Shown: in pieces, positions 8,916 through 18,757 of the stretch | How positions within the stretch are numbered: position 1 is the first letter of the stretch | Layout: each line of letters opens with the position of its first letter | NCBI GenBank assembly: GCA_963803265.1 | Contig: CAWDLZ010000015.1 | Location: 62,001-126,000, forward strand | Direction of reading: 5' to 3' | Length of the DNA stretch: 64,000 bases | Origin: CAIKMD01 sp963803265 | Lineage (GTDB): Bacteria > Pseudomonadota > Alphaproteobacteria > ATCC43930 > CGMCC-115725 | Notes under the pieces: model-generated | Seen by the model: only the letters and a program-made list of their open reading frames with translations | Database searches by the model: none | Told to the model about the DNA's origin: nothing | Translations under genes and position numbers: made by a program

Positions 8916-10234
8916 AGGAGCGGCACCCCTATCTTCAATGGATGCAGCGAGCGTTCGATGATCATAAGCGTCTCGCAAGCGCGTCAGGAGCGATCTCCCA
9001 GGGGCCGATGACGGCCGCGATTTCAGCGGTGATGTCGATCTCGTACAATCTTTATTTGATCCATCATAATCTCCCCGCAGATCAAAAAACGGAGCGGCTA
9101 TGTCAGAAATTGGTCAAACGATTGAAGAATCCGGATCACTTTTGGGGCGCGCTCTATGAGACTTACGCATTCTCGCTGTTCGCCCTAGCGGGCTTCTCCA
9201 TGGAGCTGGAGGACGAGTCTGATCACTCGACGACGCACTGTGAATTCAGCGCGCGTGGCAAGAGCGGCCGTGCCTATTCGATAGAATGCAAGGGCCGAAA
9301 TCGCGCTTCGGCACCTGCCAATCCAGACGGTTCTCCCCGCGTTGATGACAAAACTCTTGCGCTTGGGAAGAAGCTCGAGGAGGCGCTTTCCAAACGAGCG
9401 CAACATGATCGCGTTGTCTTTATCGACATCGATATGCCGACGATTACACAGCTTGAACAATTCAAAGCTGTAGCAGATTTTGCCGTGCCGAAATTGCGTG
9501 AATTACAAGATACGCTCCAAATCGGTGGACGGCCTGCTCCGCCGGCGTATGTATTTGTCTCTAACATTCCGGATCATCGTCGTACCGGGGACGCTTCCTT
9601 TGGCTTCCAGGCTTTCGCCGTAGGATTTAAGATCCCCGATTTCGGAGAAGGTGCAGTTCATCAGGGTATGCATGCCCTTTTGAAAGCGAGAGAGCGTCAC
9701 GCAGACATTCTATCCCTCAAGGATGCAGCGAAGGTTCGCCAACGGGTGCCGTCAACGTTTGATGGTTCAAACCCGGCGCTCGCCTTCTCAAACGACCCCA
9801 TACCCCGCCTGACAATTGGACGTTGGTACCAGGTGCCCGATGGGCAGGGCGGAGAAGTCGCAGCGCAGCTATGCGAGGCAGCGGTTCTTGGAAACGCGAA
9901 AACCGCATTCTGCATCTATCGCACACGGGAGGGTCACCACATTACGTGCACCAACACACTTACCGATGATGAGGTTCGCGCATACGACCTTCATCCCGAA
10001 ACGTTCTTCGGGGTTATGAAAAATAACGTCACGCACAAAGCGGAAACCGTTATTGACCTCTTTGATTTCCTTTTTGAAACCTATCAGCATACGCCAAAAG
10101 AAAAGCTGCTTGAGTTTCTATCGGGCGTGCCCGATGTCCAAGAATTGGCAAAGCAGAACCAGCGCGATTTAGCGATAACGTACTGCGAACGGATGGCCTT
10201 GCGCCTTCATGGCAGAGAACGTAACAAGAGCTGA
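8916..10234 (+). pseudogene. 3' part of the IS-split gene: nuclease-like domain protein
   Basis: Continuation of the SEC-C gene from 6917-7286, in the same frame after removal of the IS and one CTAG. The remaining open frame from ATG 8942 gives 430 aa. It contains a conserved block GALYETYAFSLFALAGF, then ELEDESD and SARGKSGRAYSIECKGRNR. The IECKGR motif with the earlier acidic residues looks like a PD-(D/E)xK nuclease core, which is an inference from motif shape. The rest (HKAETVIDLFDFLFETYQHT and on) is not recognised. It might still be translated alone from 8942, but without the SEC-C domain. Codon use is less GC-rich than in neighbouring genes, suggesting transfer. Confidence 0.7.
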
Positions 10235-10270
10235 CCGCTTTTGACATATCCCGCATCGCGATGCGCGCTA

Positions 10271-11149
10271 TCAGTTCCAGCCCTTTTGGAGCCAGAATGC
10301 GGATCGAGAGGTCTTTTCGTGGAGCCCAAAATCGAGGTGCATGAACATCCACTCAAACATAGGTTTTTTTGGAAATGCAAATCCGGCGGTGTCAAACCAG
10401 CCCTTCGTGACTGCGCCATCGTCCAACTGCGGCTCAAGTTGTTTCATCCACTTCCCACACCTCTGTGCATGGTAGACAACGTGCATGGCATGTCCGGAAG
10501 TGGCGATCGCTGGGCCGGTTACGACTTGGCCCGAAGCCACGCCGCGAAAAGCGATCTTTTCATGTAATTCCCAAAGCCGTGTCCGCTCGGGCGATTTCGG
10601 GTCAAAAATCGCGTGCCCGAAAATGGCGATTACCTTGAACTCGTCGCGCCCTACCTCGGCGAAAATCAGACCGTCCACCCCGTTCCAATGGCCCGCTGCC
10701 CCCGAGGCGGCATCGAGATGAAAGTGATGATAGTTCATCGTATTCAATAAAAAATCCTTGTCTGACCACCTGTCTTCAGTCGCAGCACCGGGTGCTCGCG
10801 CCGCCGGCGAATATCCACGTGTGTGCGGCATCATTGAGATGTGGGGAGTGAGATCGTCTCCGCGCCGAACCTTGTCTAAGAAAGCCTCGATTGCGACCGA
10901 ATTCGAATTCCAGCGCAAGTCGGCTTGCGCAGCGGGCTCGATGGCCACGGTGCGCGGCCGGACACCGACGTAGCGCGACCTCCAATTGAGATAATCGATC
11001 ATCACGTCAACCAAATGCTTTTGCTGCATGTGCTGAAGCGAGGTTCGGTTGTTCGGAAACCTGGGAATGACTTTGAGTAGCCCTAAACGTAATTTCTTGA
11101 CTCGCGGCGGCTCACCCGTAGGCGCCTGAGCCTTCGTCGCACCAATCAT
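10271..11149 (-). CDS. Hypothetical protein, 292 aa
   Basis: I do not recognise this family. It is soluble in appearance with no signal or membrane segment. It has a basic N-terminus (PPRVKKLRLGLLKVIPRF), a His-rich centre (LLNTMNYHHFHLD), a strand-rich stretch (VDGLIFAEVGRDEFKVIAIF) and an aromatic-rich C-terminus (FEWMFMHLDFGLHEKTS). It is convergent with the nuclease-like gene, 36 bases away, and shares its lower GC and irregular codon use, so both may belong to the same transferred island. The cluster of His residues could bind a metal. Function unknown. Confidence 0.6.
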   Translation of the reverse strand: MIGATKAQAPTGEPPRVKKLRLGLLKVIPRFPNNRTSLQHMQQKHLVDVMIDYLNWRSRYVGVRPRTVAIEPAAQADLRWNSNSVAIEAFLDKVRRGDDLTPHISMMPHTRGYSPAARAPGAATEDRWSDKDFLLNTMNYHHFHLDAASGAAGHWNGVDGLIFAEVGRDEFKVIAIFGHAIFDPKSPERTRLWELHEKIAFRGVASGQVVTGPAIATSGHAMHVVYHAQRCGKWMKQLEPQLDDGAVTKGWFDTAGFAFPKKPMFEWMFMHLDFGLHEKTSRSAFWLQKGWN

Positions 11150-11255
11150 TTTTTAACTCCCGGTCATCTTGGTACCGCCGGCAGCCGCGAGACTGTTGGG
11201 GCTTGCCTCCCGTTTACGAGGGAGTGACGGAGAACCGGAGGCGCCACCCCGCCCC

Positions 11256-13016
11256 TTACGCCGCCTCTTTGAGCGCCACGCGCTTTTTCTCGGTCGCGGC
11301 GTAATCGACGATTAGGCTCTCCTTGTCGATGATCACGCCGTAGAGCTCGGCCGCCGCTTCGAGCGAGACATAGCCTTGCCGCACGTCCTCGCGCACCGCC
11401 TCGATCGCGCGCTCCCAGGGGCGCCCATAGCCGCCGCCGCCGCCCGAGCGCACGCGGAAGGCATCGCCGTCCTTCATCAGATCGAAGATGAATTTGGCGT
11501 TCTTGAAATCCTCGTTCCACGTGCCGTTGACGCGCACGGCAAGCTCGTTGCCGGTCGCCTCCAATCCGCCGGCGAGGCCCCAGGGCTTGCAATGCACCCG
11601 GTCGATCTGGCTGTTCACCGTGATGTGCGAGCGCGCGCGCGACACCCGCTCGACGCCGAGCCCGCCGCGGAACTTGCCGGCGCCGCCCGAATCGGGAATG
11701 AGCGAGTAGCTCTCGACCACGATCGGGAATTTCGCCTCGGTTTGCTCGTTGGGGCTGTTATGCGTGTCGCCGTCGTTGATGCACACCGTGGCCGAGATGC
11801 CGTCCTGGTTGCGCTTGGCGCCCCAGCCGCCGCCGGGGAGGCTGGTTCCGCCGATGAAGAACTCCTTCGTCTTCGCGTTGATGCCGTGGACGTTCACGGA
11901 TAAGAGATCGGCGTGATGCCCGGCGATGACGCGGTCGGGAATCGCCGGGGCCAGCGCCTTGAACACCGTGTCGATCACGGTCATCGGATAGGTCATCCAT
12001 TTGCGCATCGGCGCCGGCCGCACCGCGCTCACCACCTTGCCCGCGGGCACGATCGAGGTCAGGCTGCGGAACGAGCCGTCATTGACCGGATAATCGGTCG
12101 GCGAGGTGATGCATTTATAGGCCACCTGGGTGCAGCCGATGCCGGTGGTGACGCCCGAATTATAAAAGCCGCGAACCTGGCTCGAGACCTCGCTGAGGTC
12201 GATGGTCATGGCGTCGCCCTTGACCACGACCTTCACCCGGATCGGCACTTTCCTGCCGAGATCGACGCCGTCATCGTCCATATAGCTCTCGGCCTCGTAA
12301 GCGCCGTCGGGGATGGAAAGGGTTCGCGCGCGCGCCTTGCCCTCGGCGTGATCCATCACGTTGGCGATGGCGCCGAGCACCTCGGCGCGGCCATAGCGGT
12401 CGAGCAGCTGGATAAAGCGCCGCTCGCCGGTCTTGACCGCGGCGATCTGGGCGCGCAAATCGCCCATCGCGCGATTGGGGATGCGCACGTTCATGCGGAT
12501 GATGTCGAGGAGGTCGCTGTTGACGACGCCGGCATCCTGGTATTTGACCATCGGGATCTGCAGGCCTTCGGCATAGATGTCGCTGCCCGAGCCGCGCAGC
12601 GCGCCGCCGATGTCGAGCCAATGCGCCATGCAGCAGGAAAATCCGGCGAGGGTGCCCTGGTGGAAGATCGGAAGCGTCAGGGTGACGTGGTTCAGATGGC
12701 TGCCGGTCGTGTAGGCGTCGTTGGTGATGTAGATGTCGCCGGGCGCCATCTTGTCGAGGCCGAAATGCCGGATCTTCGCCTTCACCGTCTCGGCCATGCC
12801 GCGGATGAACATCGGCAGCCCTAAGCCGATCGAGACGGTCTCGCCCTTCGCCGTGAACATGCCGGTGGTGAAGTCGAGCGCCTCGTAGATGATGATGTTG
12901 TAGGCGGTCCGCATCAGGTTGGTCTTCATTTCCTCGGTGATCGCGATCACCGCGTTGCGGACGATCTCGGTGACGACCGGGTCCGCGGTTAGGGCGCGCT
13001 CGTGGATTTGGTCCAT
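11256..13016 (-). CDS. hyuB: Hydantoinase B / oxoprolinase family subunit
   Basis: A 586-aa HyuB-type protein (N-methylhydantoinase or acetone carboxylase family). These proteins normally act with a HyuA partner in ATP-dependent opening of hydantoins, 5-oxoproline or related rings. Family features include TDPVVTEIVRNA-like start sequence, the NDAY..GSHLNH motif (ITNDAYTTGSHLNHVTLTLP) near residue 105, GGTSLPGGGWGAKRNQDG, and the C-terminal RSGGGGGYGRPWER. The ATG at 13016 lies 10 bases after the stop of the ABC ATPase gene, so it is the last gene of that transport operon. No hyuA is present anywhere in the window, which is unusual. The substrate may be what the ABC system imports. Confidence 0.87.
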   Translation of the reverse strand: MDQIHERALTADPVVTEIVRNAVIAITEEMKTNLMRTAYNIIIYEALDFTTGMFTAKGETVSIGLGLPMFIRGMAETVKAKIRHFGLDKMAPGDIYITNDAYTTGSHLNHVTLTLPIFHQGTLAGFSCCMAHWLDIGGALRGSGSDIYAEGLQIPMVKYQDAGVVNSDLLDIIRMNVRIPNRAMGDLRAQIAAVKTGERRFIQLLDRYGRAEVLGAIANVMDHAEGKARARTLSIPDGAYEAESYMDDDGVDLGRKVPIRVKVVVKGDAMTIDLSEVSSQVRGFYNSGVTTGIGCTQVAYKCITSPTDYPVNDGSFRSLTSIVPAGKVVSAVRPAPMRKWMTYPMTVIDTVFKALAPAIPDRVIAGHHADLLSVNVHGINAKTKEFFIGGTSLPGGGWGAKRNQDGISATVCINDGDTHNSPNEQTEAKFPIVVESYSLIPDSGGAGKFRGGLGVERVSRARSHITVNSQIDRVHCKPWGLAGGLEATGNELAVRVNGTWNEDFKNAKFIFDLMKDGDAFRVRSGGGGGYGRPWERAIEAVREDVRQGYVSLEAAAELYGVIIDKESLIVDYAATEKKRVALKEAA

Positions 13017-13026
13017 GGCTGACTCT

Positions 13027-14118
13027 TCAGGGCAAGAGGGCGAGGCAGTGCTCGACCGGGAAGGCGAGGCGGACGCTGGCGCCGCGCTGTGCCGCGGCCG
13101 AGGGCTGGAGCTGAAGCCGGATGCGCTCGGAGCCGACCGCGACCACGCAATCGAGCAGGTTTCCGACATAGACGACGGTGTCGAGCGTGCCCGTGAACTG
13201 GTTCGCCTCGGAGTGCGCCTGGCCCTGCATCAGCACCACGTTCTCGGGCCGGATCGCGACCGTCACCGGATCGCCTGCCCTCATGTCGCCACCGGCATGG
13301 CAGCGCACCGCGCCGATCGGGGTCTCGACCGTGATCTCGCCGCCGGTCACGTCCGACACCGTGCCGGCGAGGAAATTCGACCGGCCGATGAAATCCGCGA
13401 CGAAGGCGCCGGCCGGCTTGGCATAGATCTCGGCCGGCGTCCCCTCCTGTATGATCCGTCCGTCGTTCATGACCGCCATCACGTCCGACATGGTCAGCGC
13501 CTCGATCTGCTCGTGCGTCACGAACAAGGTCGTCACCCCGAGGCGGTCGACCACTTGGCGGATCTCGAACCGCATCTCCTCGCGGAGCTTGGCGTCGAGA
13601 TTGGATAAGGGCTCGTCGAGCAATAGTACCCTCGGCTCCGACACCAGCGCGCGGGCAAGGGCGAGGCGCTGCTGCTGGCCGCCCGAAAGATAGGGCGCGG
13701 GTCGATCCTCGAGACCGGCCAAGTGGACGAGCGCCAGCGCCTTGGCGACCCGGTCCTTGATCTCCGCACGGGTGGGGCGGGGGCGCTTGTGGCGCAGCGG
13801 GAAGGCGACGTTCTCGAACACCGTCATGTGCGGCCAGATCGCGTAGGACTGGAACACCATGCCGATGTTGCGGTTGTGCGGCGGCACCCAAATGCGTTGC
13901 GCGGCGGAATAGACGATCTCGCCGCCGATCGCGATCTCGCCCGAATCCGGGTGCTCGAGCCCGGCGACGCAGCGCAGCATCGAGGTTTTGCCGCAGCCCG
14001 ACGGGCCGAGCAGCGTATAAAATCGGCCCTGGTTGACGCGCAGCGAAACGTCCTTCACGGCCTGGTGCTCGCCATGAGCGCTGCGGTAGGTCATCGACAG
14101 GTTGTGGATCTCGATCAT
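13027..14118 (-). CDS. ABC transporter ATP-binding protein (Fe3+/polyamine-type importer)
   Basis: A 363-aa nucleotide-binding subunit of the CUT1/PotA/FbpC-like group that powers import. It shows Walker A GPSGCGKTS (residues 39-47), the signature LSGGQQQR (about 137-144), Walker B VLLLDEPLSNLD and the switch His in LFVTHEQ. A C-terminal TOBE-like domain (about 240-363) follows. It lies between the permease and hyuB genes, all on the minus strand and 10-20 bases apart. Ligand unknown. Confidence 0.92.
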   Translation of the reverse strand: MIEIHNLSMTYRSAHGEHQAVKDVSLRVNQGRFYTLLGPSGCGKTSMLRCVAGLEHPDSGEIAIGGEIVYSAAQRIWVPPHNRNIGMVFQSYAIWPHMTVFENVAFPLRHKRPRPTRAEIKDRVAKALALVHLAGLEDRPAPYLSGGQQQRLALARALVSEPRVLLLDEPLSNLDAKLREEMRFEIRQVVDRLGVTTLFVTHEQIEALTMSDVMAVMNDGRIIQEGTPAEIYAKPAGAFVADFIGRSNFLAGTVSDVTGGEITVETPIGAVRCHAGGDMRAGDPVTVAIRPENVVLMQGQAHSEANQFTGTLDTVVYVGNLLDCVVAVGSERIRLQLQPSAAAQRGASVRLAFPVEHCLALLP

Positions 14119-14137
14119 GGCTACTGCCCTGGGCGGC

Positions 14138-15890
14138 TTAATGGAGCGCGATCATACCCGCGCGGCGGGCGACGAGCCAGTAGAGCAACAGGACGGGCGC
14201 CATCAGCGCGAGCATGATGAGCGCCGCGGCCGAGGCCGAGCCATAGGCCGAAGCCTGGACGAATCCCCAGACCAAATACGAGAAAGGCAGGTTGTTGCTC
14301 GTCGAGATCACCACCGGCAGGGTGAGCTCGCGATAGGTCAAAAGCGCGATCCAGATCCAGGCATAAACGAGGGTCGGCGCCAACAGCGGCACCAGCACCC
14401 GCAGCAGCACCCCGCCGGTGCTTGCGCCGCAGATTTGGGCGGACTCCTCGAGTTCGCGGTGAACCTGGATGAGCGCGCTGTTGGTCATGCGCGTTCCGTA
14501 GCTGAGGCGCGCCACGACATAGACCAGCACGAGAATCCAGATCGTGCCGTAAATCGGCGCGATGCCGCGCAGCACGAACAGCGCCAGCAACAGGGCCGCC
14601 ACGCTGAACACGATCGCGGGAATGGCGAGCGGCAGGAAAGCGAGGAATTCGAACCAGCCGCGGAACCTGATCTTGGTCCGCAGCACTACCCAGGAGATCG
14701 CGAGGCTCGCGACGAGCGTGATCGTCGGTACCACCACCATGAGAATCGCGGTATTGGTGCCGGCCCGCCACAACAGCGCCTGGGGAAGGTTCTGGAAGTT
14801 CCGCAGCGAGACCGAGGCGAGTGCCGCTGCGGACGGGGTCTGGAGATAGGGCAGCAGCGCGGCCCAGCACAGCATTAACAGCGGCAGCAGCTGCGCGATG
14901 ACGAAGTAGGCGGCAACGAAGCATAGTGCCGGCAGCCGCGCCCGCCCCAGCCTAGCGATCCGCGGCTGATACGCCTTGCCGGTGATGACCGCGTAGTTCG
15001 GCGCCTGGCGCTGCGCTCGGCGGTAGCACCAGCTCAAGCCGGCGGCAAAGATCACCATAATGACGCTCAAGGTCGCGACATTGCCGTATTCGGGCGCGCC
15101 CTCGGCAGGGGTGAGCGACCCAAAAGACATAGGTCGAGAAGGTGAAAATCCGGGTGGTGAGGCCGAGGATCGCCGGCACGTCGAAAGCGGCGAAGCCGAT
15201 GGTTGCGACATAGATCGCGGCGGCAAGGAGTCCGGGCCACAGCACGCGCAGCGTCACGCGCAGAACCGTCTGCCAAGGCCTCGCGCCGCTCATCGCCGCC
15301 GCCTCCTCGAGCGCGGGATCCATCGAGCGCAGCACGACGGCGGTCATGATGAAGGCGAGCGGCGTCAAGTTCATGCCCTCGATCATGCCCATGGCGAAGA
15401 TATTCGAGACCGTGAACGGCGCCTCCGTCAGGTTGAACAACGACATCAACGCCTGGTTGATGACCCCGATCTTGGGGTGGAGCAGGAACACCCAGCCGAG
15501 TGCCACCGCGAAGCCTGGAATCAACAGCGCCATGGTCATTAGCGTGAACACCACTGGCTTGCCGGGAAAATTCGTGCGCTCCATCAGCCACGCCATCGGC
15601 ACGGCCAGCATGAAGGCAACGACGAGGGTGACCGACGAGAACAGGATCGTGTTCGCGAGGACCCGATAGGTGAAGCCGTCGAGGAACATCTGGCGGTAAT
15701 GGTCCAGCGTGTAGCTCAGCACAGGGTCACCGGGCATGCCCTCGGTAAAGCTCAGCCACAGGATGATCGCGAGCAGCACGAGGATCGACGCTGTCGCGAG
15801 GATGGTGAGCGTGACCATGCCGGAGGCGGCCGGGTCGGCACGCGACCAGCGGTTCCGCACTACGCTCTTATCCGACGCGATCGCGGCCAC
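14138..15890 (-). CDS. ABC transporter permease, fused double-domain (FbpB-like; one frameshift)
   Basis: Membrane subunit made of two fused BPD_transp_1 domains with about twelve helices, as in FbpB/AfuB-type iron or polyamine importers. The first domain includes EEAAAMSGARPWQTVLRVTL and the second ELEESAQICGASTGGVLLRV; both are the EAA loops that contact the ATPase. An extra base in CCC at 15119-15121 splits the frame after STYVFW; removing it gives STYVFWSLTPAEGAPEYGN and a 583-aa protein. The start is taken as GTG at 15890, 13 bases after the binding-protein stop. It is flanked by its binding protein and ATPase. Confidence 0.85.
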
Positions 15891-15903
15891 GACGCCAGGC
15901 GCC

Positions 15904-16995
15904 TCACTTCTCGCGCACGATTTTGGCGAGTTCTTGGATCGAGGCGTCGATGCCGGGATGCGCCCGCCACCAGGCGATCGAGACATCGACGAATTTCACG
16001 CCCTTGGCGATTAGCGCGGCTTCGCTCTCGCGAGCATGGGAATCCGGGAAATCGTAGAGATCGGCGCCGAAATCGTCCCATACGATGCGCGTCTGACCTT
16101 CATGGGACATGAGATAGAGCGTGTAAAGGATCCCTGCATTGGGGTGCGGCGCGTGGGTCGGAATGGCGAAGTAGCTCGGCCGCTTTTCGGCCATATCGCT
16201 GATGACGTGGCTCGCGATAATCCCAGTGCCGCGATAGACGGCGCGGTTCGGCGAGGCGCCGCTGCAATCGATGACGAGCGCCGGGATTTCGCCCGAGGCG
16301 ATGCGGTCGATGCTCTCACAGCCCGCGAGACCGGCAAGTTGAGGCGAAAGCTGGCGCACGAAAGCGGCGGTCTTTTGCATCCCCCACTGATCCGCGGCCG
16401 CCAGCACGTCGAAACCCGCGAGGAACGGCGTTGTGTAGAATTTGCCTTTGTACTTCGGATTCAGCAAATCCGCCGTCGTGTCGATGTCGGTGACCCAGGG
16501 CGCCGCCTTGACGTTGTAGAGAATGCCGGGGAAGGTGTCGGTATAGCGCAGCGCCCTTCCTTCCCCTTCGACCATCTCGGGCTTGATGCGCACCGGCCAA
16601 AGAGCAGCCCAATCGACCGTTCGGAACAGGCCCTTGTCGAGATAGGGCGCGATTTGGTTGGGGGTTGCGGTATAGACGTCGGTCGAGGATTTCTCGCCCG
16701 CCTGCATCTCCTGATAGATCATCGCGGCCAGCGGGCCGAAGGCGGGTCCTGGAACCCAATCGACGGTCAAATGAGTGCCGAACATGCGGTTGATCCCGTC
16801 CTCGGCGAGCTTGGCGCCCTCGGGACCGCCCAGCATGAGGTTGGTCCAGCGGATTTGGACCTTGCCTTCCGCCGTGGCCGCTTCGACTACCTTTGCCAAA
16901 GCCGGCGTGATCTCGATGGTCTGCGCGGAGGCGACGCCAATCGACGTTCCCCCTAGCAGGCCGGCCACGGCCATCCGAATGATCACTTTGTCCAT
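15904..16995 (-). CDS. ABC transporter periplasmic substrate-binding protein
   Basis: Solute receptor of the same operon (then permease, ATPase, HyuB). The 363-aa protein from ATG 16995 has a signal peptide (MDKVIIRMAVAGLLGG, cleaved near ASA-QT) and a SBP_bac body (ALAKVVEAATAEGKVQIRW, PAFGPLAAMIYQEMQAG, YTATPNQIAPYLDKGLF). A GTG at 17001 adds two residues and is an alternative start. IS1380 copy 2 begins 14 bp upstream of the ATG, so the original promoter and leader now lie beyond the IS at about 18641. Expression may be lost or driven from the IS end. Confidence 0.88.
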   Translation of the reverse strand: MDKVIIRMAVAGLLGGTSIGVASAQTIEITPALAKVVEAATAEGKVQIRWTNLMLGGPEGAKLAEDGINRMFGTHLTVDWVPGPAFGPLAAMIYQEMQAGEKSSTDVYTATPNQIAPYLDKGLFRTVDWAALWPVRIKPEMVEGEGRALRYTDTFPGILYNVKAAPWVTDIDTTADLLNPKYKGKFYTTPFLAGFDVLAAADQWGMQKTAAFVRQLSPQLAGLAGCESIDRIASGEIPALVIDCSGASPNRAVYRGTGIIASHVISDMAEKRPSYFAIPTHAPHPNAGILYTLYLMSHEGQTRIVWDDFGADLYDFPDSHARESEAALIAKGVKFVDVSIAWWRAHPGIDASIQELAKIVREK

Positions 16996-17009
16996 AGCCA
17001 CGACGCTAG

Positions 17010-18636
17010 CCCGCCTTATTCACGACGGGAGCGATTGTAGGCTGGCGGATGTAGCGTAAGCCGCTGATTGCGAGCATGATTCTGTTGTCAGGACAGAGTC
17101 GAAGCCGCGATCACGGAGCGCCACATCCGCCATGAACAAAGATAACCTCCTGCCGTTTTCCCTGCCAGCGATTTGCCGCAAGAAAGTGAGCGTAGCTTTC
17201 GACGGCGGGATGCTGTCGTCGGATGCGGGCGTGCTGCTGCTGCGCGGGGTCGAGCGGCATCTGGGCGTTGCAGCGCGCCTCGCGACCTGCCTGAAGGATC
17301 GCCGTGATTCCGATCGCATCGATCACACGGTCGAGGAGATGCTGCGGCTTCGGATGTTTGCGATCGCGGCGGGGTACGAGGACGCCAACGACTGCAACAA
17401 ACTGCGGGACGACCCGGTATTCAAGATGGCGGTGGGCCGAGCACCGGGAAGCGGCGAGGCGCTGTGCTCGCAACCGACCATGTCGCGGTTGGAGAATGCG
17501 CCGTCGCGGATCGAGATCGCGCGACTGATGCTGGCGCTGGTGGATCAGTTCTGTGCCAGTTACGCGCGGGCGCCGGCTTCGATTATTCTCGACATCGACG
17601 ACACCTTCGACGCGGTGCATGGCCGGCAGCAGTTATCGCTGTTCAACGCGCATTACGACGAACGCTGCTTCCTGCCGATCCATATCTACGAGGGGACGAG
17701 CGGCAAGCCCGTTGCCGTCATCCTGCGCAGCGGCAAGACGCCGGGCGGGATCGAAGTGCGCACGATCCTGAAGCATGTCATTGCCCGCATTCGCCGGCAC
17801 TGGCCGAAGGTCAACATCCTGGTGCGCGGTGACAGCCACTACGGTGGAGTTCAAGGCGATGGATTGGTGCGAAGCCAATGGGATTGGCTACATCTTCGGC
17901 TTCGGCGGCAACCCGGTGCTCGCCGGCATGATCCGGTCGGTTGCCGACGCGGTGTGCGTCGAGCGCGCGGTGACCGGAACCGAGAAGCTGCGCCGCTGGA
18001 GGCACGCTGCGTTACGGCGCCAAGAGTTGGCAAAGACAGCGCCGTGTCGTCGCCCGGATCGAGGCGACGAAGCTCGGCCTCGATGTCCGTTACGTCGTCA
18101 CCTCGCTCAAGGGCAGCGCCAAGCATCTCTATGAGACAGTCTACTGTGGCCGCGGCCAAGCGGAGAACTTCATCAAGCTACACAAGGCCCAGCTCGCCTC
18201 GGATCGTACGTCGTGCCGTGACCCGCGGGCCAATCAGATGCGCCTCATCCTGCACACGGCGGCTTATTGGCTGCTTCTCACTCTGCGCGCTGCCGCGCCC
18301 AAGCGTTCCTCTTGGAGAACGGCCGAGTTCACGACGCTGCGATTGCGGCTGATCAAGATCGCCGCCCGCGTCGTCGAGGGCGCCGCTCGAATTCGCCTCT
18401 GGCTGCCGACAGCTTGCCCGGACGCAGCGATCTTCCGGCTGCTCGCCGGCCGCTTCGCCGCTGCGGGACCATGACCCACGGGGCGATGTGCCCCGCCGAA
18501 CCCTTCCCGCAACCTCCAGCCCTCGACCCAATAAAATCCCGATCAGCGTCGTAACGAACGCGATGGATCAGCCTTGTCACACTTCAAAAGAATCGTGGTG
18601 CGCCGAAAATCGCGCTACGCTCGTGAATACAAACGG
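17010..18636 (+). mobile_element. IS1380-family insertion sequence, copy 2 (inverted relative to copy 1)
   Basis: A 1,627-bp element nearly identical to 7287-8911 but in the opposite orientation. CTAG lies at both ends (17006-17009 and 18637-18640). The two extra bases compared with copy 1 account for the length difference and break the transposase frame. It separates the binding-protein operon on the left from its upstream region. Confidence 0.9.
17132..18474 (+). pseudogene. IS1380-family transposase, frameshifted copy
   Basis: Same transposase as the gene at 7449-8789 and identical for most of its length. Compared with copy 1 there is an added T near 17840 (GGAGTTCAAGG in place of GAGTCAAGG) and an added G near 18002 (GGAGGCACG in place of GGAGCACG), besides a few substitutions. 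The first change takes the frame off after the RGDSHYG motif, before the last catalytic acidic residue, so this copy cannot make a full transposase. Either a true inactive copy or a repeat collapsed and polished badly during assembly. Confidence 0.85.
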
Positions 18637-18658
18637 CTAGCATAGTCGCATAAGAAAA

Positions 18659-18680
18659 GCCCCGACGTCGATGCCGGGGC
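18659..18680. other. Inverted repeat GCCCCG/CGGGGC
   Basis: Six-base stem with a ten-base loop, preceded by AAAA. Terminator-like on the minus strand, or part of a leader structure for the IS-displaced operon. Confidence 0.35.
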
Positions 18681-18734
18681 CAGTTTGAATAGGGAGGCTA
18701 TACGTCATCGAGACGCGAGGGTCCGAGAACCCTC

Positions 18735-18757
18735 TTTCCGGTTAGCCGAACCGGAAA
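18735..18757. promoter_or_regulatory. Perfect 9-bp inverted repeat, candidate operator
   Basis: TTTCCGGTT-AGCCG-AACCGGAAA. There is no T-run, so it is more like a regulator site than a terminator. It lies in the original divergent promoter region between the ABC-hyuB operon and the CMD-family gene. Confidence 0.4.

Noticed and set aside
11913..12824. 303-codon His/Asp-rich open frame opposite hyuB
   Set aside because: Antisense shadow; composition reflects reversed codons of hyuB.
7287..18636. Composite transposon made of two inverted IS1380 copies
   Set aside because: Each copy has its own CTAG duplication, and the gene split by copy 1 rejoins exactly across it, so the copies inserted independently.
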